The notes: generated by a model from the letters alone, not told the origin. Shown: positions 43,737 to 53,932, counted from the stretch's first letter. The stretch: 64,000 nt of DNA from Sulfurisoma sp963709555 (GCA_963709555.1 CAVPWR010000005.1:1-64000), one strand, 5' to 3'. Numbers and translations are program-made.

Positions 43737-43750
43737 AATTCAAAGCACCA

Positions 43751-43766
43751 CACTGCTTAAGCAGTG
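43751..43766. other. Perfect 16-bp palindrome
   Basis: CACTGCTTAAGCAGTG lies 15 bases after the GGDEF-EAL stop. It may be a weak terminator or a protein-binding site. Confidence 0.4.
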
Positions 43767-43833
43767 CTGACCCCTTGCAGCATGATCACCGCCATCGCCT
43801 TGACGTCGCGGGGAAATAACGCAGGTGCCGGAT

Positions 43834-44551
43834 TCAGGCGAAAACGTTGAGACTGGAGCGGGTGGCGCCGTTCAGCGAATACGCTTGCGACAGCCGCTGG
43901 CGGGAAGCGGTTTCGGTCCCGCTGCCGGCGTCATCAATTTGGACAGCACTTTCCGTGGCAGCGTTGGTGCGAGCTTCCTCGGTTTGGCGGAGCGCCACAT
44001 CACGGGCCTGTGCGTTGCGTTCGGCTTCCGCAGCCCGCTCTTCGGTCTGCTGCCGTGCCAGATCACCGCGCCCCTGGGCCTCGAGCTGGCTGCCGATGGA
44101 GGCGACCCGGTAATCCTGCGGACTCGGATCCTTCGGCGCCAGTGCCGCCGCCTGGATGCGGATGCCTTTATCGATGTTGGCCTCGGGTTTCTTCTCGGCC
44201 GAGGTGTCGATGCCCACTTCGCCGCCGACGGCATAGCGCTTGCCGTCCGGGCCATAGGTGTAGCTGAAATTGGCAGCGCTGGTGATGACGCCGCGCCCGG
44301 CGGAAAGATGCGCCTGCTCATGGGCGCGCACCGCGCGGTCGATCTGCTGCAATTCCGCCACTTGCTGCCGCTGTTCCGGGGTCAGTTCCTTCGGTGCGAA
44401 TTTCTGTCGTGCGGACTGCTGCCCGGATGGCTGCGTCGCCGCTTTGTCTGCGCGGCAAGGTGGCGTCGAACTGCTCGCGTTGCGCGATCAACTCGACGCC
44501 CTTGGCTTGCGAAATTCCGACGCTATTGAGTGAGATGCCGAGCATACCCAT
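43834..44551 (-). CDS. SprA-related putative metalloprotease (one frameshift)
   Basis: About 238 residues. The N-terminus MGMLGISLNSVGISQAKGVE changes frame near 44455; the rest runs KFAPKELTPEQRQQVAELQQ, then VRAHEQAHLSAG. The HEQAH zinc-protease motif, NFSYTYGPDGKRYAVGGEV and the Gln/Ala/Glu-rich tail fit the SprA-related family. Length is 3n+1, consistent with one extra base. No signal peptide is seen. Function is unknown. Confidence 0.72.
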
Positions 44552-44625
44552 GACAAACTCGCACTAAGTCACTCAAACTATAGACTAATCCGCCGCAAAT
44601 TTAAGCTTGGCATTGGGCCGTGGAA

Positions 44626-45495
44626 TCAGAGCCCGTTGGCCTTGAACCATTCCTGCATCCGCTTCCAGCCGTCCTCGGCCTCCGGCTTGCGGTAGGTCGG
44701 GCGGTAGTCGGCGTGGAAGGCGTGGGGGGCGTCGGGAAAGACGTGGATCTGCGACTTGCTTCCGGCCTTCTTCAACGCGTCCCGCATTGCCTCGACATCG
44801 TCGAGCGGAATGCCCTGGTCCTTGCCGCCGTAGAGGCCCAGCACCGGCGCCTTGATGCTGCCGACCAGTTCGAGCGGCTGCTTCGGCCGCATGTCCGTAG
44901 CCGCATCGTCGATGCGGCCGTACCAGGCCACGCCGGCCTTGAGCTTGGGGTTGTGCGCGGCATAGAGCCAGGTAATGCGGCCGCCCCAGCAGAAGCCGGT
45001 GATGCCGAGTCGCGCAGCGTCACCGCCGTTCTTCGCTGCCCAGGCAGCACAGGCGTCGAGATCGGACATGACTCCCGTGTCGGGCGTCTTGTTGATGACG
45101 GCGGAGTAGAGGTCCTGGACGTTGCTGAACTTCCGGGGATCGCCATAGCGTGCGAACAGTTCCGGTGCGATCGCCTGATAGCCCAGCTTGGCCAGCCGGC
45201 GGCAGACGTCGGCGATGTATTCATGCACGCCGAAGATCTCGGAGACGACCAGCACCACGGGAAAGTTCGAGCCGGTCGCGGGCTGGGCGCGGTAGGCCAC
45301 CATGTTGCCGTCGGCCACCGGCACCTCGATTTCTCCGGCCTTCAGTCCCGATTTGTCGGTCTTGATCGCCGTCTGCGCCATGATCGGCTGGGCGGCCAGC
45401 GCGAAGCCGGCGCCGAGGGTCGTGACGATGAAGCCGCGACGGTCGAGCTTGGCCGCGGGGAAGAGGCTGTCGAATTCTGGGTTGGGCTGGTTCAT
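44626..45495 (-). CDS. Tat-exported dienelactone hydrolase family protein
   Basis: A 289-residue alpha/beta hydrolase. A twin-arginine leader (KLDRRGFIVTTLGAGFAL) targets it to the periplasm. The catalytic Cys is in GFCWGGR, the Asp in GGKDQGIP and the His in APHAFHADY. The family cleaves lactones or esters. Start at 45495 follows a GGAG-like site. It stands alone downstream of the FecR terminator. Confidence 0.9.
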   Translation of the reverse strand: MNQPNPEFDSLFPAAKLDRRGFIVTTLGAGFALAAQPIMAQTAIKTDKSGLKAGEIEVPVADGNMVAYRAQPATGSNFPVVLVVSEIFGVHEYIADVCRRLAKLGYQAIAPELFARYGDPRKFSNVQDLYSAVINKTPDTGVMSDLDACAAWAAKNGGDAARLGITGFCWGGRITWLYAAHNPKLKAGVAWYGRIDDAATDMRPKQPLELVGSIKAPVLGLYGGKDQGIPLDDVEAMRDALKKAGSKSQIHVFPDAPHAFHADYRPTYRKPEAEDGWKRMQEWFKANGL

Positions 45496-45549
45496 GGTTT
45501 TCTCCGTTGTGGTGGTGGGGCCGGAGAAAAATACGCCGGCTGCCCGAAA

Positions 45550-45581
45550 AAGACAACGCCGGCGATTGCCGGCGCTGTCTT
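45550..45581 (-). terminator. Terminator of the two-partner secretion operon
   Basis: AAGACA-CGCCGGC pairs with GCCGGCG-TGTCTT (loop GATT, one bulge). On the minus strand it is followed by TTTTCGGG. It lies 27 bases after the FecR-domain gene. Confidence 0.8.
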
Positions 45582-45608
45582 CTTCTTACAGGACTGCTAC
45601 CCGGCGAC

Positions 45609-46313
45609 TCAAGGCGTGCAATCGGTCTGCTCGCCTTTGCCGATGCCGCGCGATCCCGAACGGTTGCGGCTGATGCTCTGCGGCATCGTCACCTGGAAAC
45701 CCTCCTGTGGCGAGACGATGACCGGGATGGTGTTGTTGTTGGCAACGAAGGCGAACTGGCCGAGATTGACGACCTGCTCGCCAGCCGCATTGCGCAGGAT
45801 GATGGAACCGTCCGCCACGTCGACATGGAGGCCATTGGGAAGCGGCTTCCCGGTCACGGTGGGAATTGCGCTGCAATCGTTCTGGCAAAGCAACTGACCG
45901 TGGTGGGTGCCGCGAATGCCGATGGTGGCCGTGGGGGTCTGGTAGGCCACCTTGTCCCGGTTGCGCTTGCCGACGAGGCCGGTGACGGCGCGCAGACCGC
46001 CCTTGAACATGCTCAGCACGATGTTGTCGCTCTCGGGCTTGCCTGCCTGGAAGGCGTAGGTCTCGACCTTGAGCTGAGTGTTCGGCCGCAGCACCACCTC
46101 GCCGCCGTCGACGAACTTGATGCGCGCGTAGGTCTCGGCCTCGGTGACGATCAGGTCGCCTTCCTGCACCGGGGACTTGATCGACAGCAGCTTCGATGAG
46201 CCGTCGGGCTTCTTCACCGAAACGGTGCCGGAGAGGTGGGTGACTTCGCCAGCCGTTGCCGCGAAGGCGCCGATGCTGAAAAGGGCGAGGACGAGGAACA
46301 GTGTGTTTTTCAT
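45609..46313 (-). CDS. Exported FecR-domain protein
   Basis: A 234-residue protein: signal peptide MKNTLFLVLALFSIGAFA, then a FecR domain (GEVTHLSGTVSVKKPDG, EGDLIVTEAETYARIKFVDG, GGLRAVTGLVGKRNRDKVAY, TPTATIGIRGTHHG). There is no membrane anchor and no sigma factor nearby, so it is not a classical FecI/FecR regulator. It starts four bases after the adhesin gene, so it belongs to the secretion operon. An accessory surface or periplasmic role is likely. The C-terminal third has two cysteines (LLCQNDCSA) that may form a disulphide. Confidence 0.85.
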   Translation of the reverse strand: MKNTLFLVLALFSIGAFAATAGEVTHLSGTVSVKKPDGSSKLLSIKSPVQEGDLIVTEAETYARIKFVDGGEVVLRPNTQLKVETYAFQAGKPESDNIVLSMFKGGLRAVTGLVGKRNRDKVAYQTPTATIGIRGTHHGQLLCQNDCSAIPTVTGKPLPNGLHVDVADGSIILRNAAGEQVVNLGQFAFVANNNTIPVIVSPQEGFQVTMPQSISRNRSGSRGIGKGEQTDCTP

Positions 46314-46317
46314 GGCA

Positions 46318-49300
46318 TCACGCCTTGCACTGGGTTACACGCTTTTTCCCGGAACGCCCCGGCCGCCCTGGCGAGCCGCCGAATTCGTCTTCCTCGCCGC
46401 CGATGCTCTCGTCCTCCGGGATCTTCGACAGGGATTTTTCGCCAAGCACGCAACTCGACGGATTGAGCGCGCAGGGATCCGGCGGCACCGGCAGCGGCGG
46501 CGGCGCGCAGACCTCGGGCGACGCCGTGCAGATGTCGAACATGGAGGCATAGAGGATGAAGAGATCGTTGCCGAGCGTTGCCGGATTGAAATCGCCGCCG
46601 CTGAAGAAGCCGCTGCCGCCTGCCGAAGAGGTCGTCGTTTGCACACCGTCGATGACGATGCCGCCGCCGCTGCGGGCAAGGAAGGTCACATAGGTCGTGC
46701 CCGGGGGGCTGGAGTAATCGGAGATGATGCGCGACGGCGCGCCCGAGGTCGCGGTCTCGTTGAGGTAGATGGTCGAATCGGCGCCGAGCATCAAGAGACT
46801 GGTGTCGTAGCCGGAAATGATATTGGCGCCATCGTTCATGCGCAGGTTGCCGCCGACGACCCCGACCACGGTACCGTAAGGCGAATTCATCTGACCGCCC
46901 GTCATGTTGAGATCCCCCGTGATGAAGACGATACCGGGCAGATCGGTGCCATAGTCGCCGTAGTAATTCATGCCGGTGATCGAGCCGTCGATGTTCATCA
47001 CGCCATTCGCACCGAACAGGCTGGCGATCTGGTCGGGTGATTCGATGCTATCGAAGCTCTTGGAGATGAGCCCGGCACCCAGGAACACCGAGCCCTCGGC
47101 AACGACACCGCTATCCGCAGCGAGGTTCAGCGTGCTACCCGCACCGAGCCAGACGTCGCCGTAGGAGAGAGATTGTTCCGGCCCCTGAAATCGTCAGCGT
47201 GTTGCCGGCCACGAGGTAGGTGCCGACATCCGTTGCTGGCAGCGACAGCCGAGACATTCAGATTCCCCAGCGCTGTCAGGGCAATCTCATTAAGCGGTCC
47301 TGAGGGGCTGTCGATGCCCTGAAGAGGAGGATAATTAAGATCCCGCCGGCATGAAGCCAGACGTTTTTGCCGATAAATACGCAAGGGCCACTTCAATCGC
47401 CAATGGTCAGATTGCCGGTGGTCTCATATTCGACCCAGTTGCGCCATGGGTCGGGGTTGCGTCGAATAGTCCCTCAACTGAACATACGTGAAGGCGTTCC
47501 CACGGTGCGGATGCTGATGCCGCCGCCGTAGGTTGCCCCACCCGAACCTTGGACCTGGACATTGAGGCTACTCGGGGGGCCGGCGATGTCGGCGCTGATG
47601 GCCGAGCAGGGACCGTCCCAGCAATAGCTGTAGGGATCGCCGCCGTACTGGCTGGTCAGGCTCACGTTGCCCGAGGTCTGGATGTTGATCGCGCCGGGCG
47701 TGGTCCAGTTGTCGTCCCAGATCGAGTATCCGGCGTTGATGGTCACGTTGCCCGTTGTCGTTTTCAGCAGGCCGATGCCGACGGAGGAGTTTGATGCAGT
47801 GATGGTGATATTGCCGCCGCCGGTGCTCTCGATCGTGCCGTTGCCGAGGGTGACCCCGGTATTGCCCATATGCCTCCAGATACATAAGCCGACGAAAAGC
47901 TGATATTCCCCGGCGTCTTGATGTTCAGCCCGCCGATCGGGGCGGTATTGGGGCCGGTCCACCAGTTGCCGAAAATTGGGCCATCCGCAATAAATGCGAT
48001 GTCTCCGCCAGAGGTCGCATCGTTGATGATCGTCGTCGAGGCACCATTGAGCGCTCAAGTTGATGTTGCCGAGACTTCCGCGCCGGCGACGGCGTAGAAT
48101 GTCAGAGTCAATGAGTTGTTGTAATGCCAAGGCCCGGTCGGTTTGTAGCGAAGTTGATGTCGCCGCCATAGGACGTGTTGAGCGAAGACAGTAATATTCG
48201 TACCGCCATATCTGGACTGCCGATCCGGATAGATCGTACTCCAGAGAAGCACCGACGGGCTATTAGACGCGGGCGTGAATAACCCCCGGATTGACGTTGC
48301 TCGGTCTAGCTCGTAGGTCATAATCATCGAATTAGAATGTCGGCGGGGTCGAGCAGCAACATCCCGGTGTGCCCATGCGGTGCAGAGGTATCGACATGGG
48401 CATTGAAGTCGAGGTAACGATGGCCCGAAGTCTCGACGAAACCGCCGTTGCCGCCATTGGCGCCGCCCTTGGCCTCGATGCTGCCGTAGGCGCGGGTGGT
48501 GTCGTCGGCCCAGACGATGACCTTGCCGCCGTCGCCATTGTCGATCGCATTGGCCTTGAGGGTGGCGTTGGCGCCGAAGTAGGTGACCTGCGCGTTCTGG
48601 ACGTCCGGGTTCTTGCCCTGGTAGTCGCCACCGACGAGGATGGTGCCGCCGCCGTTCGTGCCGGAGGCATCGATGCTCGCGTTGCCCATCACCGCCACGC
48701 GGTTGCCGAGCACCTCGACGCTGCCGCCCTTGGTGCCCGTGGCGACGATGCGGCCGTTGCCGTCGACATAGGTATCCTGGCTGGCGCGCAGGAAGACCTT
48801 GCCGCCTTCCGTGACGGCGCTCGACGCGTTGAGCGTGCCCGAATTGCGGACGATGATGCCGGCCATGCCGATGCGGCCGGCCTCCGCCACGACGGTGCCG
48901 AGGTTGGTGGTGTTGCCCGCGGCGCCGGTGATCACGACCTTCACGCCGGGGGTGGCGGTATCGATGAGGTTAACGGTTTGTCCCGCGGCAAGTATCGTTT
49001 CGCCCTGGGGCGTGGTGATGATGCCTTCATTGCTGACGTTGGAGCCGATCAGATAGACCGAGCCGCCCGACGGGGTGACGATGCTGCCCTGGTTGATGAC
49101 GTTGCCGCCCGGCCCGGTGAAGGTCAGTTTTCCGGCGAGAAAGTCCTGGTCGCGCAAGGCCAGGGTGGAGGCGACGAAAGCCGCGGTGTCGATCACGCCC
49201 GACGCGCCGATCATGATGCCGGCGGTATTGACCAGGAAAACCCGGCCATTCGACGACAGCGTGCCGTAAATGGCGGACAGGTTGCCGCCGACCACGCGGT

Positions 49301-49562
49301 TGAGCACCGCGCTGGACGCGGATGCCTGGAGGAAGCGGGTCGTTTCGCCGGCAGCGATGTTGAACTGCTGCCAGTTGATGATGGCCTTGTCGGAGTTGGT
49401 GACCGTCAGGACGTTACCGGCCTGGCTCAGCGCGGCCGAGCCGGCCGCGACGCTGGCCCCCGTCGGCAAAGCCCAGACCCCCGTCGTCGCAAAGCAGGAT
49501 GCGACTGCAACGGAAGCAAGCCGCAGGGAGGAAAGTCCGGATTTCTTGGCGGTACGGGTCAT
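46318..49562 (-). CDS. Filamentous haemagglutinin-type adhesin (TpsA), several frameshifts
   Basis: A secreted adhesin of about 1080 residues. The N-terminal TPS domain is intact: signal (ASVAVASCFATTGVWA), AALSQAGNVLTVTNSDKAII, NWQQFNIAAGE, SAIYGTLSSNGRVFLVNTAG. The repeat-type beta-helix follows (VVAEAGRIGMAGIIVRNSGT, GGTILVGGDYQG). From about 48325 to 47100 the frame changes several times and short stops occur. The last 250 residues are open and end in a Pro-rich stretch with paired cysteines (ICTASPEVC, DPCALNPSSC). The partner transporter lies 18 bases upstream. Total length is 3n+2. Middle breaks may be sequence errors in repeats or real decay. Confidence 0.8.
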
Positions 49563-49580
49563 GATGCGCTCCCGTGATGG

Positions 49581-51233
49581 TCAGAATGTAAGCATCAGGT
49601 TGAAGTGGCCGCGCACGTCGCCGTCGCGGACGACGGTTTCTCCGACGCCGATCTGGCTCAGGGTTGGGGCCGCTCCGTTGTCCGGGGTGACACGGGACGC
49701 AAGAACCCGTGCCACATCGGTGCGGAATGTCACGCTCTTGTCCCAGCTGTATCGGAAGCCGACGCCGATGCTCGCTGCATCCGCGCTTCTGGCATTCGAC
49801 AAGGCGGGCTGGCTGGCGGTGGAGTAGAGATAACCACGCCCGCCATCGAGAAAGCCGACAAATTTCAGGCTGCCGGGGAGGTTGAATTCCTGGGCATATT
49901 CCGGCGTGTACATTTCCAGGTTCAGCACATATGCCGTGTCGCCGGCGAAGGAGCGCTCGAAGAAGCCTCTCACCGCAGTGGAGCCGACCAGGCCATACTT
50001 CTCGACGTCCGGCAGGGTGTCCGGGCTGAACTGGGCATTGAAGGCCGCGCGCGCGGTCCAGTTTCCCGCTATCACGCTCAAATAGCTGGCATTCAGCCGA
50101 AAGGCCGTGAAGTTGAGCGCGGGCGGAGCGCCGATGTTTCTTGGCCGCAGCGATGCCGTCTGCTGACCCGCTGCGACGCTGACGTTGTAGTCCATCAATT
50201 CGCCCGCGCGAACGCGCTGCCCGACATAGGCGACCGATGCCGGCTGGATGACGTAGTCGGTGCAAGCGCCGGCAAAGCAGGACTGGATATTCTTGTGGTC
50301 GTAGCCGAAGACGATGCGCGACGAGTATTCGCCCTGGCGCGGCAGGTAATGATTCCAGCGGACAAGGAAAACCTCGCCGTTGCCGATGATGTTCTGCCCG
50401 GTGAGGCCGGCGAGGGTCGTCGGGGTATTGACGTTCGACCGGCCATAAACGAAGTCCATGCTGTCGCCGATGCTGTAGAAGGGCAGGCGGTAGCCGATAC
50501 TGGTTACGCTCATGTTGCGTGCCGATTCGCCGCCTGGTATGCCGGTCGCCGAGCGCTGGTCCGGCAGATCAGGCGAGCCTGTGACCGCGAGGCTGAGCAC
50601 ATGGTCGCTGTCGAACAGGTTGGCGTAGCGATAGGCGAGGCCGATGCGGTGACGGCCGGTATCGGGCGTGCCGGTATTGTCGGCGGTGACGATGAACGAT
50701 GAGGGATCCTGATCTGTCACCTTGACCGCGGCATTCACCTTGCCTTCATCTTCGGCGATGCCCAACGTGACTTCCACCTGCTTGGCGGGGTTGTCGTTGG
50801 TTAGCTGAATGTTCTCGGACAGTTCACGCAGGTTGGGCGCCTGGTTTGGTTTGAGCGCGGGGAGGCTGGCGCGTATGTTTTCCTCGCTGAAGTGCTTGTT
50901 GCCGGTCAGGGCGATGCTACCGATGACGGACTCGCTGACGACGAGCTTGACCATGCCGGCGTTGAGTTCCTGCTCGGGGACGAAGACCTGCACCGTGCCG
51001 TAGCCGGCCTTGCGGTAGGCGTTCTCGAGCGCCTCGAGCGCCTTCTGCACGTCGCCATAGACCCGCTGTTTGCCGGTGAAGGGTGCCACCAGTTCATTGA
51101 CCCGTTCCTGCGGCAACAGGGTGTTGCCCTCGACCTGGAACTGGTTGATATCGAAGCGCACGTCGTTCTGCGCCTGCACTGCCGTGGCGAAGGCCGCGAT
51201 GGCAAGCGCAGAACAAATTGCCTTTATCTGCAT
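49581..51233 (-). CDS. Two-partner secretion outer-membrane transporter (TpsB/FhaC family)
   Basis: A 550-residue Omp85-superfamily transporter. Signal peptide AICSALAIAAFATAVQA; two POTRA regions (FQVEGNTLLPQERVNEL, VIGSIALTGNKHFSEENI), then a beta-barrel with the conserved VRGFFERSFAGDTAYVLNLE (VRGF motif) and a C-terminal strand ending GHFNLMLTF, with terminal Phe for BAM. GGGGGAA precedes the ATG. The gene is open from end to end, unlike its adhesin. It exports the adhesin encoded 18 bases downstream. Confidence 0.93.
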   Translation of the reverse strand: MQIKAICSALAIAAFATAVQAQNDVRFDINQFQVEGNTLLPQERVNELVAPFTGKQRVYGDVQKALEALENAYRKAGYGTVQVFVPEQELNAGMVKLVVSESVIGSIALTGNKHFSEENIRASLPALKPNQAPNLRELSENIQLTNDNPAKQVEVTLGIAEDEGKVNAAVKVTDQDPSSFIVTADNTGTPDTGRHRIGLAYRYANLFDSDHVLSLAVTGSPDLPDQRSATGIPGGESARNMSVTSIGYRLPFYSIGDSMDFVYGRSNVNTPTTLAGLTGQNIIGNGEVFLVRWNHYLPRQGEYSSRIVFGYDHKNIQSCFAGACTDYVIQPASVAYVGQRVRAGELMDYNVSVAAGQQTASLRPRNIGAPPALNFTAFRLNASYLSVIAGNWTARAAFNAQFSPDTLPDVEKYGLVGSTAVRGFFERSFAGDTAYVLNLEMYTPEYAQEFNLPGSLKFVGFLDGGRGYLYSTASQPALSNARSADAASIGVGFRYSWDKSVTFRTDVARVLASRVTPDNGAAPTLSQIGVGETVVRDGDVRGHFNLMLTF

Positions 51234-51363
51234 TCTGTATTCCCCCGAACCCGCTGCAAAGCAAGTTCAAATCCAACTTAATAAACGGCTATAACCTGTT
51301 GCTTCCTTAAGGTTTTAGATAAGGAGCAGCCTGTAACCTTTTGATACAAATGTCAGACTATTA

Positions 51364-52819
51364 CTACAAAAGGACGATGTCAAATTGTTCTTGTGTATAA
51401 CTTGCCTCGGCGTGCAGCGACACCGGCTTGCCGATGAAGTCGGAAAGCATGGCCAAAGCTTGCGATTCCTCGTCGAGGAAAAGGTCGATCACGGTCGGGG
51501 AGCCGAGGATGCGGTATTCGCGGGCGTTGAACTGGCGGGCTTCGCGCAGCAGCTCGCGCAGGATCTCGTAGGCGACGGTCTGGGCGGTCTTCACTTCGCC
51601 GCGGCCGCCGCAGGTGGGGCAGGTCTCGCAGAGGATATGGGCCAGCGATTCGCGGGTGCGCTTCCGGGTCATCTCGACCAGGCCGAGCTGGGTGAAGCCG
51701 TTGACCGTGATGCGGGTGTGGTCGCGGGCCAGCGCCTTGTTGAGCTCGGCCAACACGGCTTCCTTGTGCTCGGCGTTCTCCATGTCGATGAAGTCGAGGA
51801 TGATGATGCCGCCGAGGTTGCGCAGGCGCAGCTGGCGGGCGATGGCCTGCGCCGCCTCGAGGTTGGTCTTGAAGATGGTGTCGTCGAAGTTGCGGGCGCC
51901 GACGAAGCCGCCGGTGTTCACGTCGATGGTGGTCAGCGCCTCGGTCTGGTCGACGATGAGATAGCCGCCGGACTTGAGCTCGACACGCCGTGCCAGCGCC
52001 TTCTGGATCTCGTCCTCGACGCCGTTGAGGTCGAACAGCGGCCGCTCGCCGGTGTAGTGCGAGAGCAGGTCGACGAGTTGCGGCATGTACTCCTGGGCGA
52101 AGAAGGAGAGCTTCTGGAAGTTCTCGCGCGAATCGACGATGATCTTGATGGTGTCGCTGCTGACGAGGTCGCGCAGCACGCGCTCGGCCAGCGTCAGGTC
52201 GTGGTGCAGCAGCGTCGGCGGCTGGGCGCCCTTCGAGCGCTGGACGATTTCCGCCCAGAGCCGGCGCAGGTAGGCGATGTCGGTGGCGAGTTCCTCGTCG
52301 CTGGCCGAGGTGGCCATGGTGCGAACGATGAAACCGCCGGGCGCGTCCTCCGGAGACCAGGGCCTGGATGCGCGTGCGCAGGGCCTCGCGCTCGGCCTCG
52401 TCCTCGATGCGTTGCGAGATGCCGATGTGCTTTTCCTGCGGCAGGAACACCAGCAGCCGGCCGGCGATGGAAATCTGCGTCGACAGCCGCGCGCCCTTGG
52501 AACCGATCGGGTCCTTGAGCACCTGCACGACGATGTTCTGGCCCTCGCTGAGGATGCGTTCGATCGGCCGCGTCGGCTCCTGGCCGCCGCGCTCTTCCCA
52601 GATGTCGGCGACGTGGAGGAAGGCAGTGCGCTCGAGGCCGACCTCGATGAAGGCCGACTGCATGCCGGGCAGCACGCGGGCGACGCGGCCGAGATAAACG
52701 TTGCCGACGATGCCGCGCCCATGCGTGCGCTCGATGTGCAGTTCCTGCACCACGCCCTGCTGCATCAGAGCCACCCGCGTTTCCTGCGGGGTGAAGTTGA
52801 TCAGGAATTCGTCGGCCAC
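51364..52819 (-). CDS. rng: Ribonuclease G (one frameshift)
   Basis: A protein of about 484 residues that processes 16S rRNA and decays mRNA. The GTG start gives VADEFLINFTPQETRVAL. The S1 domain follows (GIVGNVYLGRVARVLPGMQS, AFIEVG). After an extra G near 52352 the frame resumes SPEDAPGGFIVRTMA. Catalytic VDQTEALTTIDVNTGGFVG (Asp/Asp metal site) and the zinc link CPTCGGRG are intact. The absence of a long C-terminal tail distinguishes it from RNase E. Length is 3n+1. Usual place in maf-rng clusters. Confidence 0.93.
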
Positions 52820-52823
52820 GGGG

Positions 52824-53297
52824 CTACTTGCGTTCCGAAATCTGCACGTAGAGGCGGGCCAGCTGCATCTTGACGCGCTCGGAGGCGCGGACATAGTCGC
52901 CGTGGTCGAGCATGCGCAGCGCCTCGTCCTTCTTTCCCTGCTGGGCGGTCGCCAGCACATGGCCGGCGCAGGTGTGGAAGTGCGCGTGCATGGCCTTCAT
53001 GTCGCCGAAGGACTGGATCGTGTCGAAGTTCGCGCCGCCGCTGCCGTAGATCCACTGGCCCAGCGGGCACTTGTCGTCGCAGGACACCACCTCGACCTTG
53101 AGATCCTCGCCGCTGGTGCCGTTGATGTAGTTCTCGAGGCGCGTTTTCCACTTCATGTGGGCGTCGATGGCCGTCATGAAGTTGAGCCCGCCGACCTCCG
53201 CCGTCTGCGCTTCCGCCGCGGTGGGGGGCGGGCTGTCGGCCGCATCCGGAGCGTCCGGGTTGCCCGCCATCTTCTTGAACCAGTCCATCAAGCCCAT
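52824..53297 (-). CDS. Stand-alone CZB (chemoreceptor zinc-binding) protein
   Basis: A 157-residue soluble protein. The CZB signature is complete: AIDAHMKWKTRLENYI (His), DDKCPLGQWIYG (Cys) and MHAHFHTCAGHVL (two His). This 3His-1Cys site binds zinc and senses redox or hypochlorite in chemoreceptors and cyclases. No receptor or output domain is attached. It is encoded between maf and rng with four- and 17-base gaps. The CZB is probably a soluble zinc/redox sensor or buffer, partner unknown. Confidence 0.88.
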   Translation of the reverse strand: MGLMDWFKKMAGNPDAPDAADSPPPTAAEAQTAEVGGLNFMTAIDAHMKWKTRLENYINGTSGEDLKVEVVSCDDKCPLGQWIYGSGGANFDTIQSFGDMKAMHAHFHTCAGHVLATAQQGKKDEALRMLDHGDYVRASERVKMQLARLYVQISERK

Positions 53298-53314
53298 GTT
53301 TTTCCCTTTCTGTA

Positions 53315-53932
53315 TCAGACCGGATAGCCGAACGCTCTCAGCAGCAAGGCGGTTTCGCAGAGGGGCAGGCCGACGATGCCGGAGTGCGATCCGCTGATTT
53401 CCTCGATGAATATCGCCGCGCGGCCCTGGATGCCATAGGCACCGGCCTTGTCCATGGGCTCGCCGCTCAGCACGTAGCGGCGGATCTCGTCGCTGTCGAG
53501 AGGGCGGAAGCGCACTTCGCTGATGCTGGTGCGCTGTTCGATGCGCTCGCCATGGGCGACGGCCACGGCGGTGAGCACGCGATGGGTTCGTCCCGACAAC
53601 CGGGCGAGGATGGCCATGGCGTCCTGTTCGTCCTTCGGCTTGCCGATGATTTCGCCATCGACGTCGAGGGTGGTATCGGCCGCCAGCACCGGCCGCGGCG
53701 CCAGGCGGCGCACGCCGATCAGCCGCGCGGCATGGCTGGCCTTGGCCATCGCCACGCGCCGGACGTAGTCGTCGGGCGTTTCGCCGGCATGGGTGGCTTC
53801 GTCGGTGTCCGGGTCCTCGCGCGTTCCGGCGCGGAACAGCATCAGGTCGAAATGCACGCCGACCTGCGTCAGCAGCTCGCGCCGGCGCGGACTCTTGGAT
53901 GCCAGGTAGATGCGTGGTTCGAGATGGGTCAT
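53315..53932 (-). CDS. maf: Maf-like nucleotide pyrophosphatase
   Basis: A 205-residue enzyme that hydrolyses non-canonical dNTPs (dTTP/UTP or m7GTP type). Motifs IYLASKSPRRRELLTQVG, VLAADTTLDVDGEIIGKPKD and AGAYGIQGRAAIFIEEISGS are intact. The start MTHLEPRIYL at 53932 is chosen over longer in-frame extension because the upstream part is the mosaic repeat. Confidence 0.93.
   Translation of the reverse strand: MTHLEPRIYLASKSPRRRELLTQVGVHFDLMLFRAGTREDPDTDEATHAGETPDDYVRRVAMAKASHAARLIGVRRLAPRPVLAADTTLDVDGEIIGKPKDEQDAMAILARLSGRTHRVLTAVAVAHGERIEQRTSISEVRFRPLDSDEIRRYVLSGEPMDKAGAYGIQGRAAIFIEEISGSHSGIVGLPLCETALLLRAFGYPV

Noticed and set aside
45609..46313. FecR-domain protein as the anti-sigma part of a FecI/FecR/FecA iron-uptake system
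   Set aside because: It has a cleavable signal peptide, no membrane helix, no sigma factor and no TonB-dependent receptor nearby.
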